Shown: piece after piece, positions 21,401 to 32,182 of the stretch
How the letters are laid out: each line of letters starts with the position of its first letter
Numbering within the stretch: the first letter of the stretch is position 1
Source: Marinoscillum sp. 108
GTDB lineage: Bacteria; Bacteroidota; Bacteroidia; Cytophagales; Cyclobacteriaceae
Assembly: GCF_902506655.1 (NCBI RefSeq)
Contig: NZ_LR734817.1
Location: 629,897-693,896, forward strand
Reading direction: 5' to 3'
Length of the DNA: 64,000 nt
Notes under the pieces: generated by a model
The model's database searches: none
What the model was told of the DNA's origin: nothing
The model's input: only the letters and a program-made list of their open reading frames with translations
Program-made: the position numbers and the translations under genes

Positions 21401-22744
21401 AATACCCAACCTGTGAAGTGTAGGAGCCCGGTTAAGAAGAACAGGGTGCCCTTTCAGTACATTCTCCAGGATATCCCAAACTACCGGATCCTTTCTGTCA
21501 ACTATCTTCTTAGCGGACTTCACCGTCTTTACAATACCTCTCTCGATCAGCTTTCTGATCACAAAAGGCTTGAAAAGCTCAGCTGCCATATCCTTAGGAA
21601 GACCACACTCGTGCATTTTCAGCTCCGGTCCAACCACAATTACCGAACGGCCAGAGTAGTCAACCCTTTTACCCAACAGGTTTTGACGGAATCGACCTTG
21701 CTTTCCTTTGAGCATATCACTCAAAGACTTCAGCGCTCTGTTTCCATCAGACCTTACAGCATTCACCTTTCTTGAGTTATCAAACAGTGAATCCACAGCT
21801 TCCTGAAGCATCCTCTTCTCATTTCTAAGGATTACTTCTGGTGCTTTGATGTCGATCAATCTCTTCAGACGATTGTTACGGATAATTACCCTTCTGTAAA
21901 GGTCATTCAAATCCGAGGTAGCAAATCTTCCACCATCAAGAGGTACCAAAGGACGTAGCTCTGGTGGTATCACCGGAACCATTTTAATGATCATCCATTC
22001 TGGTTTATTCTCAATTCTGGTTTTGGCATCTCTGAAGGCTTCAACCACCCTTAGTCTCTTAAGTGCCTCAGCTTTTCTTTGCTGTGAGGTATCAGTAGCT
22101 GCCTGATGACGAAGCTGATAAGAAAGCTCGTCAAGTTCAATTCTCGACAAAAGCATTTCCAAAGCCTCAGCACCCATTTTTGCAATGAACTTCTGAGGAT
22201 CATCATCATCCAGCAGTTGATTTTCCCGAGGAAGTTTATCCAGAATATCAAGATACTCCTCTTCTGTGAGGAAATCCATCTCATTGATTCCATCTTCCTC
22301 TTTGATACCTGACTGGATTACTACATATCGCTCATAGTATATGATTTGATCCAGCTTCTTCGTGGGAAGACCCAGGAGATAACCTATTTTGTTAGGAAGT
22401 GATCGGAAATACCAGATATGTGCAACAGGTACCACCAATTCGATATGACCCATTCGCTCTCTACGGACCTTCTTCTCGGTCACCTCTACTCCACAACGGT
22501 CGCAAATAATTCCTTTGTATCGGATTCGCTTATATTTTCCACAATGACATTCCCAGTCTTTAACAGGACCAAAGATTCGCTCGCAGAACAATCCACCCAT
22601 TTCAGGCTTGTAGGTTCTGTAGTTAATCGTTTCAGGCTGAGTAACTTCACCATGCGAGCTTTCTAAAATCGACTCTGGTGATGCCAGACTAATCGTTACT
22701 TTAGAAAAATCGTTAGACAGTTTTTTATTTTTTCTGAACGCCAT
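18440..22744 (-). CDS. rpoC: DNA-directed RNA polymerase beta' subunit
   Basis: Beta' carries the catalytic magnesium. The 1,434 residues include the N-terminal zinc ribbon ([20 protein letters not shown], about residues 66-85), the active-site motif [12 protein letters not shown] near residue 460, the trigger-loop region, and the second zinc site [19 protein letters not shown]. The order rplL-rpoB-rpoC is conserved. A strong hairpin without a T-run lies between rpoB and rpoC. Confidence 0.99.
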   Translation of the reverse strand: MAFRKNKKLSNDFSKVTISLASPESILESSHGEVTQPETINYRTYKPEMGGLFCERIFGPVKDWECHCGKYKRIRYKGIICDRCGVEVTEKKVRRERMGHIELVVPVAHIWYFRSLPNKIGYLLGLPTKKLDQIIYYERYVVIQSGIKEEDGINEMDFLTEEEYLDILDKLPRENQLLDDDDPQKFIAKMGAEALEMLLSRIELDELSYQLRHQAATDTSQQRKAEALKRLRVVEAFRDAKTRIENKPEWMIIKMVPVIPPELRPLVPLDGGRFATSDLNDLYRRVIIRNNRLKRLIDIKAPEVILRNEKRMLQEAVDSLFDNSRKVNAVRSDGNRALKSLSDMLKGKQGRFRQNLLGKRVDYSGRSVIVVGPELKMHECGLPKDMAAELFKPFVIRKLIERGIVKTVKSAKKIVDRKDPVVWDILENVLKGHPVLLNRAPTLHRLGIQAFQPKLIEGKAIQLHPLVCTAFNADFDGDQMAVHVPLGHEAVLEASLLMLSSHNILNPANGAPIAVPSQDMVLGLYYITKGRRSTPEKPVIGEGLSFYSAEEVIIAINEGKVSQHAYVKVRTKVRNENGELETKVIETVAGRVLFNLHVPEEVGFVDELLTKKKLQKIISTVFKITGMAKTAHFLDDIKELGFQTAYKGGLSMGLDNIQIPAEKEALVAQAKEEVEAVWNNYLMGLITDNERYNQVIDIWTRTNTLLTNTLMQQLEEDDQGFNSIYMMMHSGARGSREQIRQLGGMRGLMAKPQKNLQGSVGEIIENPILSNFKEGLDVIEYFISTHGARKGLADTALKTADAGYLTRRLVDVAQDMVVNEEDCGTLRGLSVQALKDNEEIVESLFERILGRVSVHDIYDPITEELIVESGAEITEEVAVKIDETSIEEVEIRSVLTCETKQGVCAKCYGRNLASGRMANMGESVGVIAAQSIGEPGTQLTLRTFHVGGTASNIAVDANIKAKFDGFIEYDELRTVDSEDEEGNKVKKVMGRSGEIKILDNKKERVLITNHVPYGAILKVSDGDKIAKGDEICNWDPYNAVIMAEFDGKAEFDSIIEGVTYKEESDEQTGHREKVIIDTKDKTKNPAVVVAGKDESKGYNIPVGAHLAVDIGDKIKAGQVLAKIPRKTGKSRDITGGLPRVTELFEARNPSNPAVVSEIDGVVTYGGIKRGNREIFIESKDGVKKRYLVPLSKHILVQDNDFIRAGDALSDGAITPADILSISGPTAVQEYLVNEIQEVYRLQGVKINDKHIEVIVRQMMQKVIIIDAGDTSFLTNQSVDRFAFMEENDNILDKKVVMDPGDSETLKAGMIITSRKLRDENSNLKRRDMKIVEVRNAEAAVSKPILQGITQASLGTESFISAASFQETTKVLSEASIRGKADYLSGLKENVIVGHLIPAGTGNRNFLNHIVTSNEDYENLVAAKEQFANSKELES

Positions 22745-22763
22745 AATTAAATGATCTATGTAT

Positions 22764-22782
22764 AGCCCCGCAGAGCGGGGCT
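22764..22782 (-). other. Perfect hairpin in the rpoB-rpoC gap
   Basis: AGCCCCGC and GCGGGGCT form an eight-pair GC-rich stem with a three-base loop, 14 bases after the rpoB stop and 20 before the rpoC start. No T-run follows on the minus strand, so it is not an ordinary terminator. It could be an RNA processing or stabilising element. Confidence 0.6.
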
Positions 22783-22795
22783 GTTATCCAATTTA

Positions 22796-25700
22796 TTAGT
22801 CTAAGGTAATTTCAAGTGCCAATCCACGAAGCTCGTGAACCAATACGTTGAACGATTCAGGGATGTTTGGCTTCTGCATATTCTCACCTTTCACAATTGC
22901 CTCGTAGGCTTTTGCTCTACCAATCACGTCATCCGACTTAATGGTAAGGATCTCTTGCAAAACATGGGCGGCACCAAATGCCTCAAGTGCCCATACCTCC
23001 ATCTCTCCAAATCTCTGACCACCAAACTGCGCTTTACCACCAAGTGGTTGCTGAGTGATGAGTGAGTATGGTCCGATGCTTCTTGCGTGCATCTTATCAT
23101 CTACCAGGTGACCAAGTTTTAGCATATATGCCACACCTACTGTAACAGGTTGATCAAAGCGAACTCCACTCAAACCATCATATAGATAAGTACGACCAAA
23201 TGAAGGCAGCCCTGCTTCTTTTAGTTCATTCTGAACTTCATCCTCAGTAGCACCATCAAAAATCGGAGTTGCATATTTCTTACCCAACCTTAGTCCAGCC
23301 CATCCAAGAACTGTTTCATAAATCTGACCGATGTTCATACGAGAAGGTACACCAAGCGGGTTCAATACAATGTCCACCGGAGTTCCGTCTTCCATGAAAG
23401 GCATGTCTTCATCACGAACAATTTTGGCTACAACACCCTTGTTACCATGACGACCAGCCATCTTATCACCAACTTTCAGTTTACGCTTTTTAGCCACGTA
23501 GACTTTGGCCAACTGAACAATACCTGCAGGAAGCTCATCCCCAACCTCAAGCGTAAAACGCTCTCTTTTGAAGATTCCCGACACTTCGTTTCTCGCATTG
23601 ATATAATTCTTCACCATTTTGAAGATCAGATCATTGGTATGCTGATCAGTTGCCCAATCTTCGATGATCAAATCTGAAATCAAATTGGCTTCTTCAGGTA
23701 CATTGTAGTTACTCTCATCCCTATAAGCATTCTTAGGTGGGAAAAGATTTGCCTCAATGTTCTTTCTGTTGAACTTAGTCCCCTTAGACATGACCTCTTC
23801 ACCAAACTTATGTTTGATTCCCTGGCATGTCTTCCCTTCGAGAAGCTTTGCCAACTTATCGATCATTTGATTTCTGATCTCAGTAAGCTCTCCGCTGTAG
23901 CGGTTTTTCAGCATCTCTACTTCTTTCTTCGTTCTTGATCTAAGATCTTTATCTTTCTTAGGTCTTGAGAAGAGTTTAGTGTCAATCACCACACCTCTCA
24001 ATGAAGGAGAAGCTTTCAATGAAGCATCTTTTACGTCACCGGCTTTGTCTCCAAAGATGGCGCGCAATAGTTTTTCTTCCGGAGTAGGATCAGTCTCACC
24101 TTTTGGTGTGATTTTACCAATCAGGATATCACCTTCTTTGATTTCAGCACCGATTCGGATAATACCATTTTCATCAAGGTTCTTAACGGCTTCCTCACTC
24201 ACGTTTGGAATCTCCGAGGTAAGTTCCTCTTCACCTCTTTTGGTATCCCTTACTTCAAGATCGTATTCATCAATGTGGATAGAGGTAAATATATCCTCTC
24301 TTACCACTTTCTCAGAAATTACAATCGCATCCTCAAAGTTGTATCCTTGCCATGGCATATATGCCACCATCAGGTTTCTTCCAAGGGCCAGCTCGCCGTT
24401 CTCAGTAGCAAAACCTTCACACAGAGGTTGGCCTTTGGTTACCTTATCTCCCTTAGTCACAATTGGCTTCAGGTTGATACAAGTATCCTGGTTAGTTCTT
24501 CTGAACTTAATCAGTTCATAGGTAACACTTGGACTATTGAAAGAGATGAGCAAATCTTCTTCTGTACGCTCATATCTGACAACTATTTTCTTAGCGTCTA
24601 CATATTCGATCTCACCATCACCTTCAGCAATCACCAACGCTCGTGAGTCAATGGCTACACGCTTCTCCAAACCAGTTCCAACGATTGGAGCCTGTGGCTT
24701 CAACAATGGTACTGCCTGGCGCTGCATGTTAGAGCCCATCAATGCACGGTTGGCATCATCATGCTCAAGGAACGGAATCATAGAGGCCGCTACCGATACA
24801 ATCTGATTCGGAGCCACATCCATGTATTTCAAATCTTTGGGGTCCACTACCGGGAAATCCCCTTCGAAACGCGCCTTTACTTTATCGTTGAGGAAGTTAC
24901 CTTTATCATCCAAAGGCGCATTGGCCTGAGCAATATTATAAGTATCTTCTTCCTCTGCAGTGAGGTAGTTTACACTACCTGTCATATCCACAGTTCCTTC
25001 TACCACATCCCTATAAGGTGTTTCGATGAAACCCATCTGGTTCACTTTGGCGTGTACGCAAAGTGAAGAGATCAAACCAATGTTTGGTCCCTCAGGAGTT
25101 TCAATCGTACAAAGTCTACCGTAGTGAGTGTAGTGAACGTCACGTACTTCGAAACCTGCTCTTTCTCTCGAAAGACCACCTGGTCCGAGTGCAGACATTC
25201 TTCTCTTATGCGTAATCTCAGCCAGTGGGTTGGTTTGATCCATGAACTGAGACAGCTGGTTAGTACCAAAGAATGAGTTGATCACAGAAGACAATGTACG
25301 AGCGTTGATCAGATCAACTGGTTTGAAGTCCTCATTGTCACGAACATTCATTCGCTCGCGGATCGTTCTGGCCATTCTGGCAAGACCCACACCAAATTGA
25401 GCGTACAATTGTTCACCCACTGTTCTTACCCTTCTATTGCTCAAGTGGTCAATATCATCGACAACTGCCTTGCTATTGATCAACCCGATCAGGTACTTCA
25501 CAATCAGGATAATATCCTCTGTAGTAAGGGTTCTCTTATCGTACCCTATATCCAAACCAAGCTTCTTGTTGATTCTGTATCGACCTACCTCTCCCAGATC
25601 GTAACGTTTGTCACTGAAGAAGAGATTTTGAATAATATCCCGTGCAGTCTGCTCATCCGGAGCATCTGTGTTTCTCAGCTGACGATAGATCTGCTCAACA

Positions 25701-26665
25701 GCCTCCTTCTCGGAGTTTGAGTTATCCTTCTGAAGCGTGTTATATATAATGGAGTAATCCGTGATGTTAACATCCTTTCTGTGAAGGACAATTGACTTGC
25801 TGCCGGATTCCAGAATTGTCTCTATATCATCTTCAGAAATAATACCATCTCTTTCGAGGATGACTTCATTTCTGTCAATGGATACAACCTCTCCGGTATC
25901 TTCATCCACAAAATCCTCAGTCCAGGTACGCAGTACTCGGGCAGCCAGTCTACGGCCTATTACTTTCTTAAGCTCCTTTTCAGTAGCGTCGATCTCTTCG
26001 GACAGGCCGAAAAGATCCAATATTTTTTTATCAGATCCATATCCTATTGATCGCAGAAGTGTGGTAATAGGAAATTTCTTTTTTCGATCGATATAGGCAT
26101 ACATCACATTGTTGACGTCCGTAGCAAATTCGATCCAGGATCCTTTGAAAGGAATAATCCTTGCAGAATAAAGGTGGGTACCATTTGTATGCTTGCTTTG
26201 AGCAAAGAACACACCTGGTGACCTGTGCAACTGCGAAACGATCACTCGTTCAGCTCCATTGATTACGAAAGACCCCTTAGCGGTCATATATGGGATATTC
26301 CCCAAAAAGACTTCCTGCTCAATGGTCTCAAAATCTTCATTCTCCTCATCATTGCAAAGCAAACGAAGCTTAGCTTTGAGGGGAACAGAGTGCGTCAAAC
26401 CTCTCTCGATGCTCTCATCAACTGAGTACTTTGGAGGGTCAACAGTATAATCGACAAATTCCAGCACGAAATTTTCTCTGGAATCACTGATAGGAAAGTT
26501 CTCCATGAACACTTTATACAGTCCTTCGGAATTTCTTTTCTCAGAAGGAGTGTCCAGCTGGAAAAAGTCAACGAATGACTTTAGCTGTACGTCAAGGAAA
26601 TCAGGATAATCGATTACAGATTTTATAGAAGAGAAATTAACTCTCTCAGATGTATTTTTAGCCAA
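22796..26665 (-). CDS. rpoB: DNA-directed RNA polymerase beta subunit
   Basis: Beta forms one claw of RNA polymerase. The 1,289 residues include the rifampicin-binding region ([20 protein letters not shown], then [20 protein letters not shown]), which looks like the sensitive type, and the C-terminal [12 protein letters not shown] and [19 protein letters not shown] blocks. The 133-base gap to rplL contains inverted repeats. Confidence 0.99.
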   Translation of the reverse strand: MAKNTSERVNFSSIKSVIDYPDFLDVQLKSFVDFFQLDTPSEKRNSEGLYKVFMENFPISDSRENFVLEFVDYTVDPPKYSVDESIERGLTHSVPLKAKLRLLCNDEENEDFETIEQEVFLGNIPYMTAKGSFVINGAERVIVSQLHRSPGVFFAQSKHTNGTHLYSARIIPFKGSWIEFATDVNNVMYAYIDRKKKFPITTLLRSIGYGSDKKILDLFGLSEEIDATEKELKKVIGRRLAARVLRTWTEDFVDEDTGEVVSIDRNEVILERDGIISEDDIETILESGSKSIVLHRKDVNITDYSIIYNTLQKDNSNSEKEAVEQIYRQLRNTDAPDEQTARDIIQNLFFSDKRYDLGEVGRYRINKKLGLDIGYDKRTLTTEDIILIVKYLIGLINSKAVVDDIDHLSNRRVRTVGEQLYAQFGVGLARMARTIRERMNVRDNEDFKPVDLINARTLSSVINSFFGTNQLSQFMDQTNPLAEITHKRRMSALGPGGLSRERAGFEVRDVHYTHYGRLCTIETPEGPNIGLISSLCVHAKVNQMGFIETPYRDVVEGTVDMTGSVNYLTAEEEDTYNIAQANAPLDDKGNFLNDKVKARFEGDFPVVDPKDLKYMDVAPNQIVSVAASMIPFLEHDDANRALMGSNMQRQAVPLLKPQAPIVGTGLEKRVAIDSRALVIAEGDGEIEYVDAKKIVVRYERTEEDLLISFNSPSVTYELIKFRRTNQDTCINLKPIVTKGDKVTKGQPLCEGFATENGELALGRNLMVAYMPWQGYNFEDAIVISEKVVREDIFTSIHIDEYDLEVRDTKRGEEELTSEIPNVSEEAVKNLDENGIIRIGAEIKEGDILIGKITPKGETDPTPEEKLLRAIFGDKAGDVKDASLKASPSLRGVVIDTKLFSRPKKDKDLRSRTKKEVEMLKNRYSGELTEIRNQMIDKLAKLLEGKTCQGIKHKFGEEVMSKGTKFNRKNIEANLFPPKNAYRDESNYNVPEEANLISDLIIEDWATDQHTNDLIFKMVKNYINARNEVSGIFKRERFTLEVGDELPAGIVQLAKVYVAKKRKLKVGDKMAGRHGNKGVVAKIVRDEDMPFMEDGTPVDIVLNPLGVPSRMNIGQIYETVLGWAGLRLGKKYATPIFDGATEDEVQNELKEAGLPSFGRTYLYDGLSGVRFDQPVTVGVAYMLKLGHLVDDKMHARSIGPYSLITQQPLGGKAQFGGQRFGEMEVWALEAFGAAHVLQEILTIKSDDVIGRAKAYEAIVKGENMQKPNIPESFNVLVHELRGLALEITLD

Positions 26666-26741
26666 AGCTTTATCTGTTTAGTTCAAAATAAGGATCAAGA
26701 ACAATATGTGGTAGATACAAACAGGAAAAGACCTGATCCTT

Positions 26742-26761
26742 ATCCCGATGGATATCGGGAT
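26742..26761 (-). other. Inverted repeat in the rplL-rpoB gap
   Basis: ATCCCGAT and ATCGGGAT form a perfect eight-pair stem with loop of four. A second, wider pair (AAGGATCA near 26735 and TGATCCTT near 26695 on the minus strand) lies just downstream. In E. coli this gap holds an attenuator and an RNase III site; a comparable role is inferred only from position and structure. Confidence 0.5.
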
Positions 26762-26798
26762 GGGAGCCAGGCCTAAACCTTAGTTGATGAAAATCAAA

Positions 26799-27176
26799 TT
26801 ATTTTAGCTCAACCTCGGCACCAGCTTCTTCAAGCTGCTTTTTCAGCGCCTCAGCTTCATCTTTAGCTACGCCTTCTTTTACGTTACTTGGAGCACCATC
26901 CACTAATTCCTTAGCTTCTTTTAGTCCAAGACCTGTAAGTTCTTTTACTAGTTTCACAACTGCAAGCTTAGCGGCACCAGCTGACTTAAGTACAACATCA
27001 AAAGATGATTTTTCTTCAGCAGCACTTCCACCATCACCACCACCAGCTACCATTACAGGAGCTGCTGCGGCTGCAGGCTCAATACCATACTCATCTTTAA
27101 GGATTGTAGCTAGTTCACTTACCTCTTTTACTGAAAGGTTTACTAGTTGCTCAGCGAATTCTTTTAAATCTGCCAT
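26799..27176 (-). CDS. rplL: Ribosomal protein bL12 (L7/L12)
   Basis: bL12 forms the flexible stalk that recruits translational GTPases. The 125 residues have the N-terminal dimerisation part ([19 protein letters not shown]), an Ala/Gly-rich hinge (about residues 35-55) and the C-terminal domain with [20 protein letters not shown] use the ATG at 27176; an upstream TTG would add four residues not typical of the family. Confidence 0.97.
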   Translation of the reverse strand: MADLKEFAEQLVNLSVKEVSELATILKDEYGIEPAAAAAPVMVAGGGDGGSAAEEKSSFDVVLKSAGAAKLAVVKLVKELTGLGLKEAKELVDGAPSNVKEGVAKDEAEALKKQLEEAGAEVELK

Positions 27177-27206
27177 TTTAATTGTCAATTAATTTTGTTA
27201 AAAATC

Positions 27207-27734
27207 TTATTCTCTTTCTGAAAGTGTTTTTACCAGTCCGGCTATTGTATGCTGACCACTCTGTAGAGCGGAAATAACATTCTTAGCAGGCGACTGAAGT
27301 AATGAAATAACCTCACCAATAAGTTCCTGTTTAGACTTGAGCTTACTCAAAATCTCTAACTGGTCTTCACCGATGAAAATATCTGAATCTATGGAAGCAG
27401 CCTTAAACTTAGGTCTCTGATCTTTATCTTCCTTCTTGAAGTCTTTAATGACTCTGGCAGGTATGTTTGCGTTTTCATTCACAAACATGATCCCTGAGAA
27501 TCCTTTAAGTGTACTATCCAATGATGAATAGTCATTGTCAAGATTTTCAAGAGCTTTCTTGATCAAAGTATTTTTCACAACCTTGTACTCCACACCTTTC
27601 TTGAAGCACATCTCTCTGAACTTGTTGATTTGCTCAACAGTCAGTCCTGATGTGTCAGTGATGTAGAAGTGGTCTGTTTGCTGAAATTTTTCTGTTAAAC
27701 CAGCAATCACTTGTGCTTTTTCTTCTCTAGTCAT
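27207..27734 (-). CDS. rplJ: Ribosomal protein uL10
   Basis: uL10 anchors the bL12 dimers to the stalk base. The 175 residues start MTREEKAQVIAGLTEKFQ and include FYITDTSGLTVEQINKFR and VVKNTLIKKAL. With bL12 it is a known autoregulator in E. coli; no matching leader was identified here. It lies between rplA and rplL. Confidence 0.97.
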   Translation of the reverse strand: MTREEKAQVIAGLTEKFQQTDHFYITDTSGLTVEQINKFREMCFKKGVEYKVVKNTLIKKALENLDNDYSSLDSTLKGFSGIMFVNENANIPARVIKDFKKEDKDQRPKFKAASIDSDIFIGEDQLEILSKLKSKQELIGEVISLLQSPAKNVISALQSGQHTIAGLVKTLSERE

Positions 27735-27740
27735 AACGTC

Positions 27741-28439
27741 TTATAGTCCAGCTATGCTATTTTTATCAACAGCTATTCCCTTACTCATTGTACTGGATAG
27801 TGTGATTGATTTAAAATATGTACCCTTGGCTGAAGAAGGTTTCAACTTCGCCACAGTTTGAATCATCTCTACTGCATTTTGCATGATCTTCTCTGGATCA
27901 AAGGAGATCTTACCAATGCTTGTATGAATAATTCCTGTTTTATCAACTTTGAAGTCGATCTTACCTGCCTTTACCTCGGTTACCGCCTGAGCAATATCCA
28001 TGGTTACAGTGCCTGACTTAGGGTTAGGCATCAATCCTCTTGGTCCGAGTACTCTACCTAACTTACCCACTTTAGCCATTACTGTTGGCATTGTGATGAT
28101 CACATCGATCGCAGTCCATCCACCTTCTATTTTGGTGATGTAGTCGTCAAGACCTACATAGTCCGCTCCAGCTGCCTTAGCCTCTTCCTCCTTATCTGGA
28201 GTACAAAGCACTAGCACCTTCACTTCTTTGCCAATCCCGTTAGGCAGAGCCACCACTCCACGAACCATCTGGTCCGCTTTACGTGGGTCTACACCCAGTC
28301 TAATATCAATATCAACAGACGCATCGAATTTGGAAAAGGTAATATCCTTTACCAATTGAGCAGCCTCTTCGATAGAGTATTCCTTATTTACGTCAACAAG
28401 CTCTGCAGCTTTTTTCTGATTTTTCGTAATCTTTCCCAT
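27741..28439 (-). CDS. rplA: Ribosomal protein uL1
   Basis: uL1 builds the mobile L1 stalk that guides deacylated tRNA out of the E site. The 232 residues include [20 protein letters not shown] and [19 protein letters not shown]. It is eight bases after rplK. Confidence 0.98.
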   Translation of the reverse strand: MGKITKNQKKAAELVDVNKEYSIEEAAQLVKDITFSKFDASVDIDIRLGVDPRKADQMVRGVVALPNGIGKEVKVLVLCTPDKEEEAKAAGADYVGLDDYITKIEGGWTAIDVIITMPTVMAKVGKLGRVLGPRGLMPNPKSGTVTMDIAQAVTEVKAGKIDFKVDKTGIIHTSIGKISFDPEKIMQNAVEMIQTVAKLKPSSAKGTYFKSITLSSTMSKGIAVDKNSIAGL

Positions 28440-28447
28440 TGTACTAT

Positions 28448-28891
28448 TTAGTTAGCCCAAGGCGCTTTACCAGAAACTCTTACTCCCATACTTCTTGCTG
28501 TACCAGCTACCTGACGCATCGCTGCTTCAATTTGAAAAGCATTCAAATCCTGCATTTTCAACTCGGCAATTTCCTTCACCTGATCCCAGCTGATAGAACC
28601 TACTTTCGCACGGTTTGGCTCAGCAGAACCTTTTTTCAACTTAGCAGCTTCCATAATCAATATTGGAGCTGGAGGTGTTTTAATTACAAAATCGAAAGAC
28701 TTGTCAGTATAGATCGCAACAACTACCGGGAGCAATTGACCCTGCTTATCTTGAGTTCTTGCATTGAACTGTTTACAAAACTCCATGATATTTAGTCCCT
28801 TAGAACCAAGTGCTGGTCCTACTGGAGGAGAAGGATTTGCCGCCCCTCCCCTAACCTGGAGTTTCAAATAACCTGTTATCTCTTTAGCCAT
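28448..28891 (-). CDS. rplK: Ribosomal protein uL11
   Basis: uL11 lies at the GTPase-associated centre and is needed for RelA activation in many bacteria. The 147 residues include the proline-rich linker ([20 protein letters not shown]) and the C-terminal RNA-binding domain ([12 protein letters not shown]). It is four bases after nusG. Confidence 0.98.
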   Translation of the reverse strand: MAKEITGYLKLQVRGGAANPSPPVGPALGSKGLNIMEFCKQFNARTQDKQGQLLPVVVAIYTDKSFDFVIKTPPAPILIMEAAKLKKGSAEPNRAKVGSISWDQVKEIAELKMQDLNAFQIEAAMRQVAGTARSMGVRVSGKAPWAN

Positions 28892-28895
28892 TAGA

Positions 28896-29453
28896 TTATT
28901 CTTGTTTTTCTACCTGTATGTAATTCAACTCTACAGGAGTGTTTCTTCCAAAAATTTTAACTGTAACATTTAACTTCTTTCGATCCTCAAATACCTCTTC
29001 TACAGTACCGGTAAAGCCACTGAATGGACCATCCATAACTTTTACCGACTCACCCACTATAAAAGGTGTATCAAGTTTCTCTTCGTACTCCTCGGCTTCA
29101 TCGACTCTACCTAAAATTCTGTTCACCTCATTTTGACGAAGTGGGACAGGATCCTTGGAAGCGCTGGTAGAACCTTCACCAAGAAAACCAATAACATCTG
29201 GTGTATTGGTAATAATATGCTGAGTCTCGCCATTGCTCAAATCAGCTTGTATGAGGATATATCCTGGAAAAAAGTTGCGCTCACGTACACGCTTCTTTCC
29301 ATTTCTCATTTCGTATACTTTCTCAGACGGAATAAGCACCTGGGTTACCAGTTGCTCAATGCCATTCCTAGCGATCTCTTGTTCCAGGTAACCCTTTACC
29401 TTCTTCTCACGGCCACTAATAGCCCGTACTACGTACCATTTGAACTCAGACAT
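28896..29453 (-). CDS. nusG: Transcription antitermination protein NusG
   Basis: NusG binds RNA polymerase through its NGN domain and ribosome or Rho through a KOW domain. The 185 residues start [20 protein letters not shown] (NGN) and end with the KOW domain ([20 protein letters not shown]). It is three bases after secE, the standard arrangement. Confidence 0.97.
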   Translation of the reverse strand: MSEFKWYVVRAISGREKKVKGYLEQEIARNGIEQLVTQVLIPSEKVYEMRNGKKRVRERNFFPGYILIQADLSNGETQHIITNTPDVIGFLGEGSTSASKDPVPLRQNEVNRILGRVDEAEEYEEKLDTPFIVGESVKVMDGPFSGFTGTVEEVFEDRKKLNVTVKIFGRNTPVELNYIQVEKQE

Positions 29454-29456
29454 CCC

Positions 29457-29648
29457 TTAAAATTCGTTATAAAACCATTTCATGGCATTTTCGAATCCAA
29501 AGTCGAAAAGCCCTATCATCAGAGCGAAAATCAAAGAAGCGACCAAAACGAGGATGCTACTGTTTTGCAGATCAGCGTATTTAGGCCAGGTTACTTTGTG
29601 AAGCAACTCATCGTAAGCCTCTTTAAAAAAAGATATTACCTTATCCAT
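29457..29648 (-). CDS. secE: Protein translocase subunit SecE
   Basis: SecE clamps the SecY pore. The 63-residue protein has an N-terminal amphipathic helix with the conserved HKVTWPKY segment, then one membrane span (ILVLVASLIFALMIGLFDFG). I use the ATG at 29648; a longer frame would read into the tRNA-Trp gene upstream. Confidence 0.93.
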   Translation of the reverse strand: MDKVISFFKEAYDELLHKVTWPKYADLQNSSILVLVASLIFALMIGLFDFGFENAMKWFYNEF

Positions 29649-29666
29649 CGTTATGTTTAAAGATTG

Positions 29667-29739
29667 CACGGGAGGAGGGACTCGAACCCCCAACCAATGG
29701 TTTTGGAGACCACTACTCTACCAATTGAGCTACACCCGT
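29667..29739 (-). tRNA. tRNA-Trp (CCA anticodon)
   Basis: The 73-base cloverleaf has loop CTCCAAA with anticodon CCA, T loop TTCGAGT and paired stems; the acceptor stem has one T-T mismatch. The CCA end is not encoded. It stands 18 bases before secE, a place where Bacteroidota often carry tRNA-Trp. Confidence 0.95.
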
Positions 29740-29767
29740 AAAAAAACCATGCAGCCCAAAAGGACTG

Positions 29768-29799
29768 CAAAGTTAGATGAATCAATATTTATAAACAAA
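29768..29799 (-). promoter_or_regulatory. Promoter of tRNA-Trp-secE-nusG-rplKAJL-rpoBC
   Basis: Minus strand: TTTG (29796-29799), 20 bases, then TAACTTTG (29768-29775). The following CAGTCCTTTT is identical to that at the rplC promoter. The -33 box touches the foot of the tuf hairpin. Confidence 0.75.
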
Positions 29800-29800
29800 T

Positions 29801-29827
29801 GCCATCTGAAATTAATTTCCAGATGGC
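29801..29827 (-). terminator. Possible terminator after tuf
   Basis: GCCATCTGG and its complement form a long stem (extended by AAATT/AATTT, one bulged G) 17 bases after the tuf stop. The tail is ATTTGTTTATAA, a weak T-tract, so termination may be incomplete. Confidence 0.55.
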
Positions 29828-29844
29828 AATGTTTTGAAATTCAA

Positions 29845-31032
29845 TTAGTCAAGGATCTCAGTAACCTGACCAGAACCAACAGTTCTACCACCTTCTCTGA
29901 TCGCAAATCGCAGACCTTTTTCAAGAGCGATAGGGTTGATCAAATTTACTTCGATGGTTACGTTATCACCTGGCATTACCATTTCCACATTTGCAGGAAG
30001 CATGATCTCACCAGTTACGTCTGTTGTTCTAACGTAGAACTGAGGACGGTATTTGTTGAAGAAAGGAGTGTGACGACCACCTTCTTCTTTAGAAAGAACG
30101 TATACCTCAGCATTAAACTTAGCGTGAGGAGTTACAGAACCAGGCTTACAGATAATCATACCTCTTCTGATTTCGCTCTTCTCAATACCTCTCAAAAGCA
30201 AACCAACGTTATCGCCAGCTTCACCTCTGTCCAATATCTTTCTGAACATCTCCACACCAGTGATGGTAGACTTAAGACCTTCAGCACCCATACCGATGAT
30301 GTCAACTGGATCTCCAGAGTTGATTACACCCCTTTCGATTCTACCAGTAGCTACAGTACCACGACCAGTGATTGAGAATACATCCTCTACAGGCATCAAG
30401 AATTCTTTATCAACTGCTCTAGGAGGAAGTGGAATAAACTCATCCACTGCATTCATCAGCTCTTCTACTTTTTCTACCCACTTAGGCTCACCGTTAAGTG
30501 CACCAAGAGCAGAACCCTGGATAACTGGAATGTCATCACCTGGGAAATCATAATCAGAAAGAAGCTCTCTGATTTCCATTTCCACAAGCTCAAGAAGCTC
30601 AGGATCATCAACCAAATCCACTTTGTTCATGAAAACAACCAAAGCAGGAACACCTACCTGACGAGAAAGAAGGATGTGCTCTCTTGTCTGTGGCATAGGA
30701 CCGTCAGTCGCTGCTACCACAATGATAGCTCCGTCCATCTGGGCCGCACCAGTAACCATGTTCTTAACATAGTCAGCGTGACCAGGACAATCCACGTGCG
30801 CGTAGTGTCTTTTTTCTGTCTGATACTCAATGTGTGAAGTATTAATAGTAATACCTCTTTCTTTTTCTTCAGGTGCATTGTCAATTGAAGAAAAGTCTTT
30901 CATTTCTGCAAGGCCTTTTGAGGCAAGTACAGAAGAAATAGCAGCAGTTAATGTGGTTTTACCATGGTCAACGTGACCAATAGTACCGATATTAACGTGC
31001 GGTTTTGAACGATCAAAGGTTGCTTTAGCCAT
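29845..31032 (-). CDS. tuf: Elongation factor Tu
   Basis: EF-Tu delivers aminoacyl-tRNA to the ribosome. The 395 residues contain [26 protein letters not shown] and NKVD in the G domain, then beta-barrel domains II and III ending [10 protein letters not shown]. It is the only tuf gene in the window, preceded by three tRNA genes, an arrangement like the tufB operon of E. coli. Confidence 0.99.
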   Translation of the reverse strand: MAKATFDRSKPHVNIGTIGHVDHGKTTLTAAISSVLASKGLAEMKDFSSIDNAPEEKERGITINTSHIEYQTEKRHYAHVDCPGHADYVKNMVTGAAQMDGAIIVVAATDGPMPQTREHILLSRQVGVPALVVFMNKVDLVDDPELLELVEMEIRELLSDYDFPGDDIPVIQGSALGALNGEPKWVEKVEELMNAVDEFIPLPPRAVDKEFLMPVEDVFSITGRGTVATGRIERGVINSGDPVDIIGMGAEGLKSTITGVEMFRKILDRGEAGDNVGLLLRGIEKSEIRRGMIICKPGSVTPHAKFNAEVYVLSKEEGGRHTPFFNKYRPQFYVRTTDVTGEIMLPANVEMVMPGDNVTIEVNLINPIALEKGLRFAIREGGRTVGSGQVTEILD

Positions 31033-31125
31033 GTCTGATAATCCTCGGTTTAAATATTAAATAAATAAGTCAAAATAAAATATCCCAAATATTACCAACC
31101 AAATGGTTCCCCTTGAGGATACAAG

Positions 31126-31197
31126 AGCCAATGACGGGATTTGAACCCGTGACCTCTTCCTTACCAAGGAAGCACTCTACCCCTGAGCTACATCGGC
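31126..31197 (-). tRNA. tRNA-Thr (GGT anticodon)
   Basis: The 72-base cloverleaf has loop TTGGTAA with anticodon GGT and T loop TTCAAAT. The acceptor GCCGATG pairs with CATTGGC. No encoded CCA. It is the third tRNA of the cluster, before tuf. Confidence 0.96.
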
Positions 31198-31226
31198 TTT
31201 GGGAATTTCAAAAGGTTGATAATTCG

Positions 31227-31299
31227 AGCGGGTGACCAGGTTCGAACCGGCGACCTACAGCTTGGAAGGCTGTCGCTCTACCAACTGAGCTACACCCGC
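31227..31299 (-). tRNA. tRNA-Gly (TCC anticodon)
   Basis: The 73-base cloverleaf has loop CTTCCAA with anticodon TCC, T loop TTCGAAC and acceptor GCGGGTG/CACCCGC perfectly paired. No encoded CCA. Confidence 0.96.
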
Positions 31300-31313
31300 T
31301 TTTTAACATTTTG

Positions 31314-31396
31314 TGGGGGGAGAAGGATTCGAACCTTCGAAGACATAAGTCAACGGATTTACAGTCCGTCCCAGTTGGCCGCTTTGGTATCCCCCC
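31314..31396 (-). tRNA. tRNA-Tyr (GTA anticodon)
   Basis: The 83-base gene has a long variable arm as in type II tRNAs, anticodon loop CTGTAAA (GTA) and acceptor GGGGGGA/TCCCCCC. It is the first tRNA of the cluster, nearest the promoter. Confidence 0.96.
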
Positions 31397-31458
31397 AACT
31401 AACATTTATACTCTATCAAAGTACTCCCCTTTTTCGGTTCTCCTTGAAAAAGGGAATG

Positions 31459-31489
31459 CAAAATTATACGCTTTTTTATTTTAATCAAA
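31459..31489 (-). promoter_or_regulatory. Promoter of the tRNA-Tyr/Gly/Thr-tuf operon
   Basis: Minus strand: TTTG (31486-31489), 19 bases, TAATTTTG (31459-31466): a full match to the Bacteroidota consensus. It is followed by CATTCCCTTTTT, similar to the other translation-gene promoters here. Confidence 0.8.
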
Positions 31490-31603
31490 TTTTTACCGTT
31501 AAATCTGGAATCATTTTTTCAAAGCATGTTTTTAACCTTCCGAGGCCCTTTTTCGCAGCCCAGGTTCATTGATTTTCATTATTATAGTGGCCTGGAAAAT
31601 GAT

Positions 31604-32107
31604 ATGACCGATATGAAACTAAAAGTAGAAGTAAATGGGCGCAATGAGTTTCAAATTGCGGAACGTGAAGGGGGGGCATTCATCAATGGCGAAGAAACAT
31701 CTTATAGCCTACACAAGAAGTCTTCTAATGAATTTCTCCTTTACCAAAATCAACACGTCTATCAGATCTCGGTAGTGGAGTCACATGACAGCACCTTGAC
31801 CTTAAATATTAATGGAGAGGAATTCAGCGTAAGCACCAAAGATCACATTGCCCAAATCCTGGAAGACCTGGGAATGGACGTGATCACCAACGAGGTAATC
31901 AATGAAATCAATGCTCCAATGCCAGGCACCATCATCGATATAGCGGTGTCTGAGGGTCAGGAGATTCAGGAAGGAGATACCATTCTAATCCTGGAAGCCA
32001 TGAAAATGGAGAACATCATTAAATCTCCTGTGAATGCCACGATTCAGAAAATACACATTGGAAAAGGTCAAAACGTGGAAAAAAATCAAGTTCTGGTATC
32101 TTTTTAA
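31604..32107 (+). CDS. Biotin carboxyl carrier protein, acyl-CoA carboxylase type
   Basis: The 167-residue protein ends in a biotinyl domain (about residues 95-167) with the biotinylated lysine in EAMKMEN and the family start INAPMPGTIIDIAVSEGQ. The first 90 residues form a less conserved part. This layout is common for Bacteroidota acyl-CoA (propionyl/acetyl) carboxylases, in which the carboxyltransferase is encoded elsewhere. Start is uncertain: ATG at 31604 or 31613 fits better than one at 31526. The matching biotin ligase gene is at 39 kb. Confidence 0.85.
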   Translation: MTDMKLKVEVNGRNEFQIAEREGGAFINGEETSYSLHKKSSNEFLLYQNQHVYQISVVESHDSTLTLNINGEEFSVSTKDHIAQILEDLGMDVITNEVINEINAPMPGTIIDIAVSEGQEIQEGDTILILEAMKMENIIKSPVNATIQKIHIGKGQNVEKNQVLVSF

Positions 32108-32138
32108 GGATCATGGGCGCTTGATATGGTAATCTTTA

Positions 32139-32146
32139 TACTTTTG
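32139..32146 (+). promoter_or_regulatory. -7-like element upstream of pyrH
   Basis: TACTTTTG matches TAnnTTTG and lies 36 bases before the pyrH ATG. No good TTTG box is seen at the right distance, so the site is tentative. Confidence 0.35.
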
Positions 32147-32182
32147 TGAAATTTTAATCAACAAACAATTATATAGCCCTGC

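Noticed and set aside
25072..25269. Open frame inside rpoB in another frame.
   Set aside because: A shadow of rpoB, with no start context or family resemblance.
29741..29768. GC-rich hairpin followed by seven T directly before tRNA-Trp, resembling a terminator.
   Set aside because: Its first arm overlaps the -7 box of the promoter, so most of the arm is not transcribed from that promoter.
31208..31405. Open frames across the tRNA cluster.
   Set aside because: They are translations of tRNA-Gly and tRNA-Tyr genes and do not resemble proteins.
31526..31603. Longer start of the biotin carrier protein.
   Set aside because: The added 26 residues look like translated leader sequence; ATG at 31604 or 31613 fits the family better.
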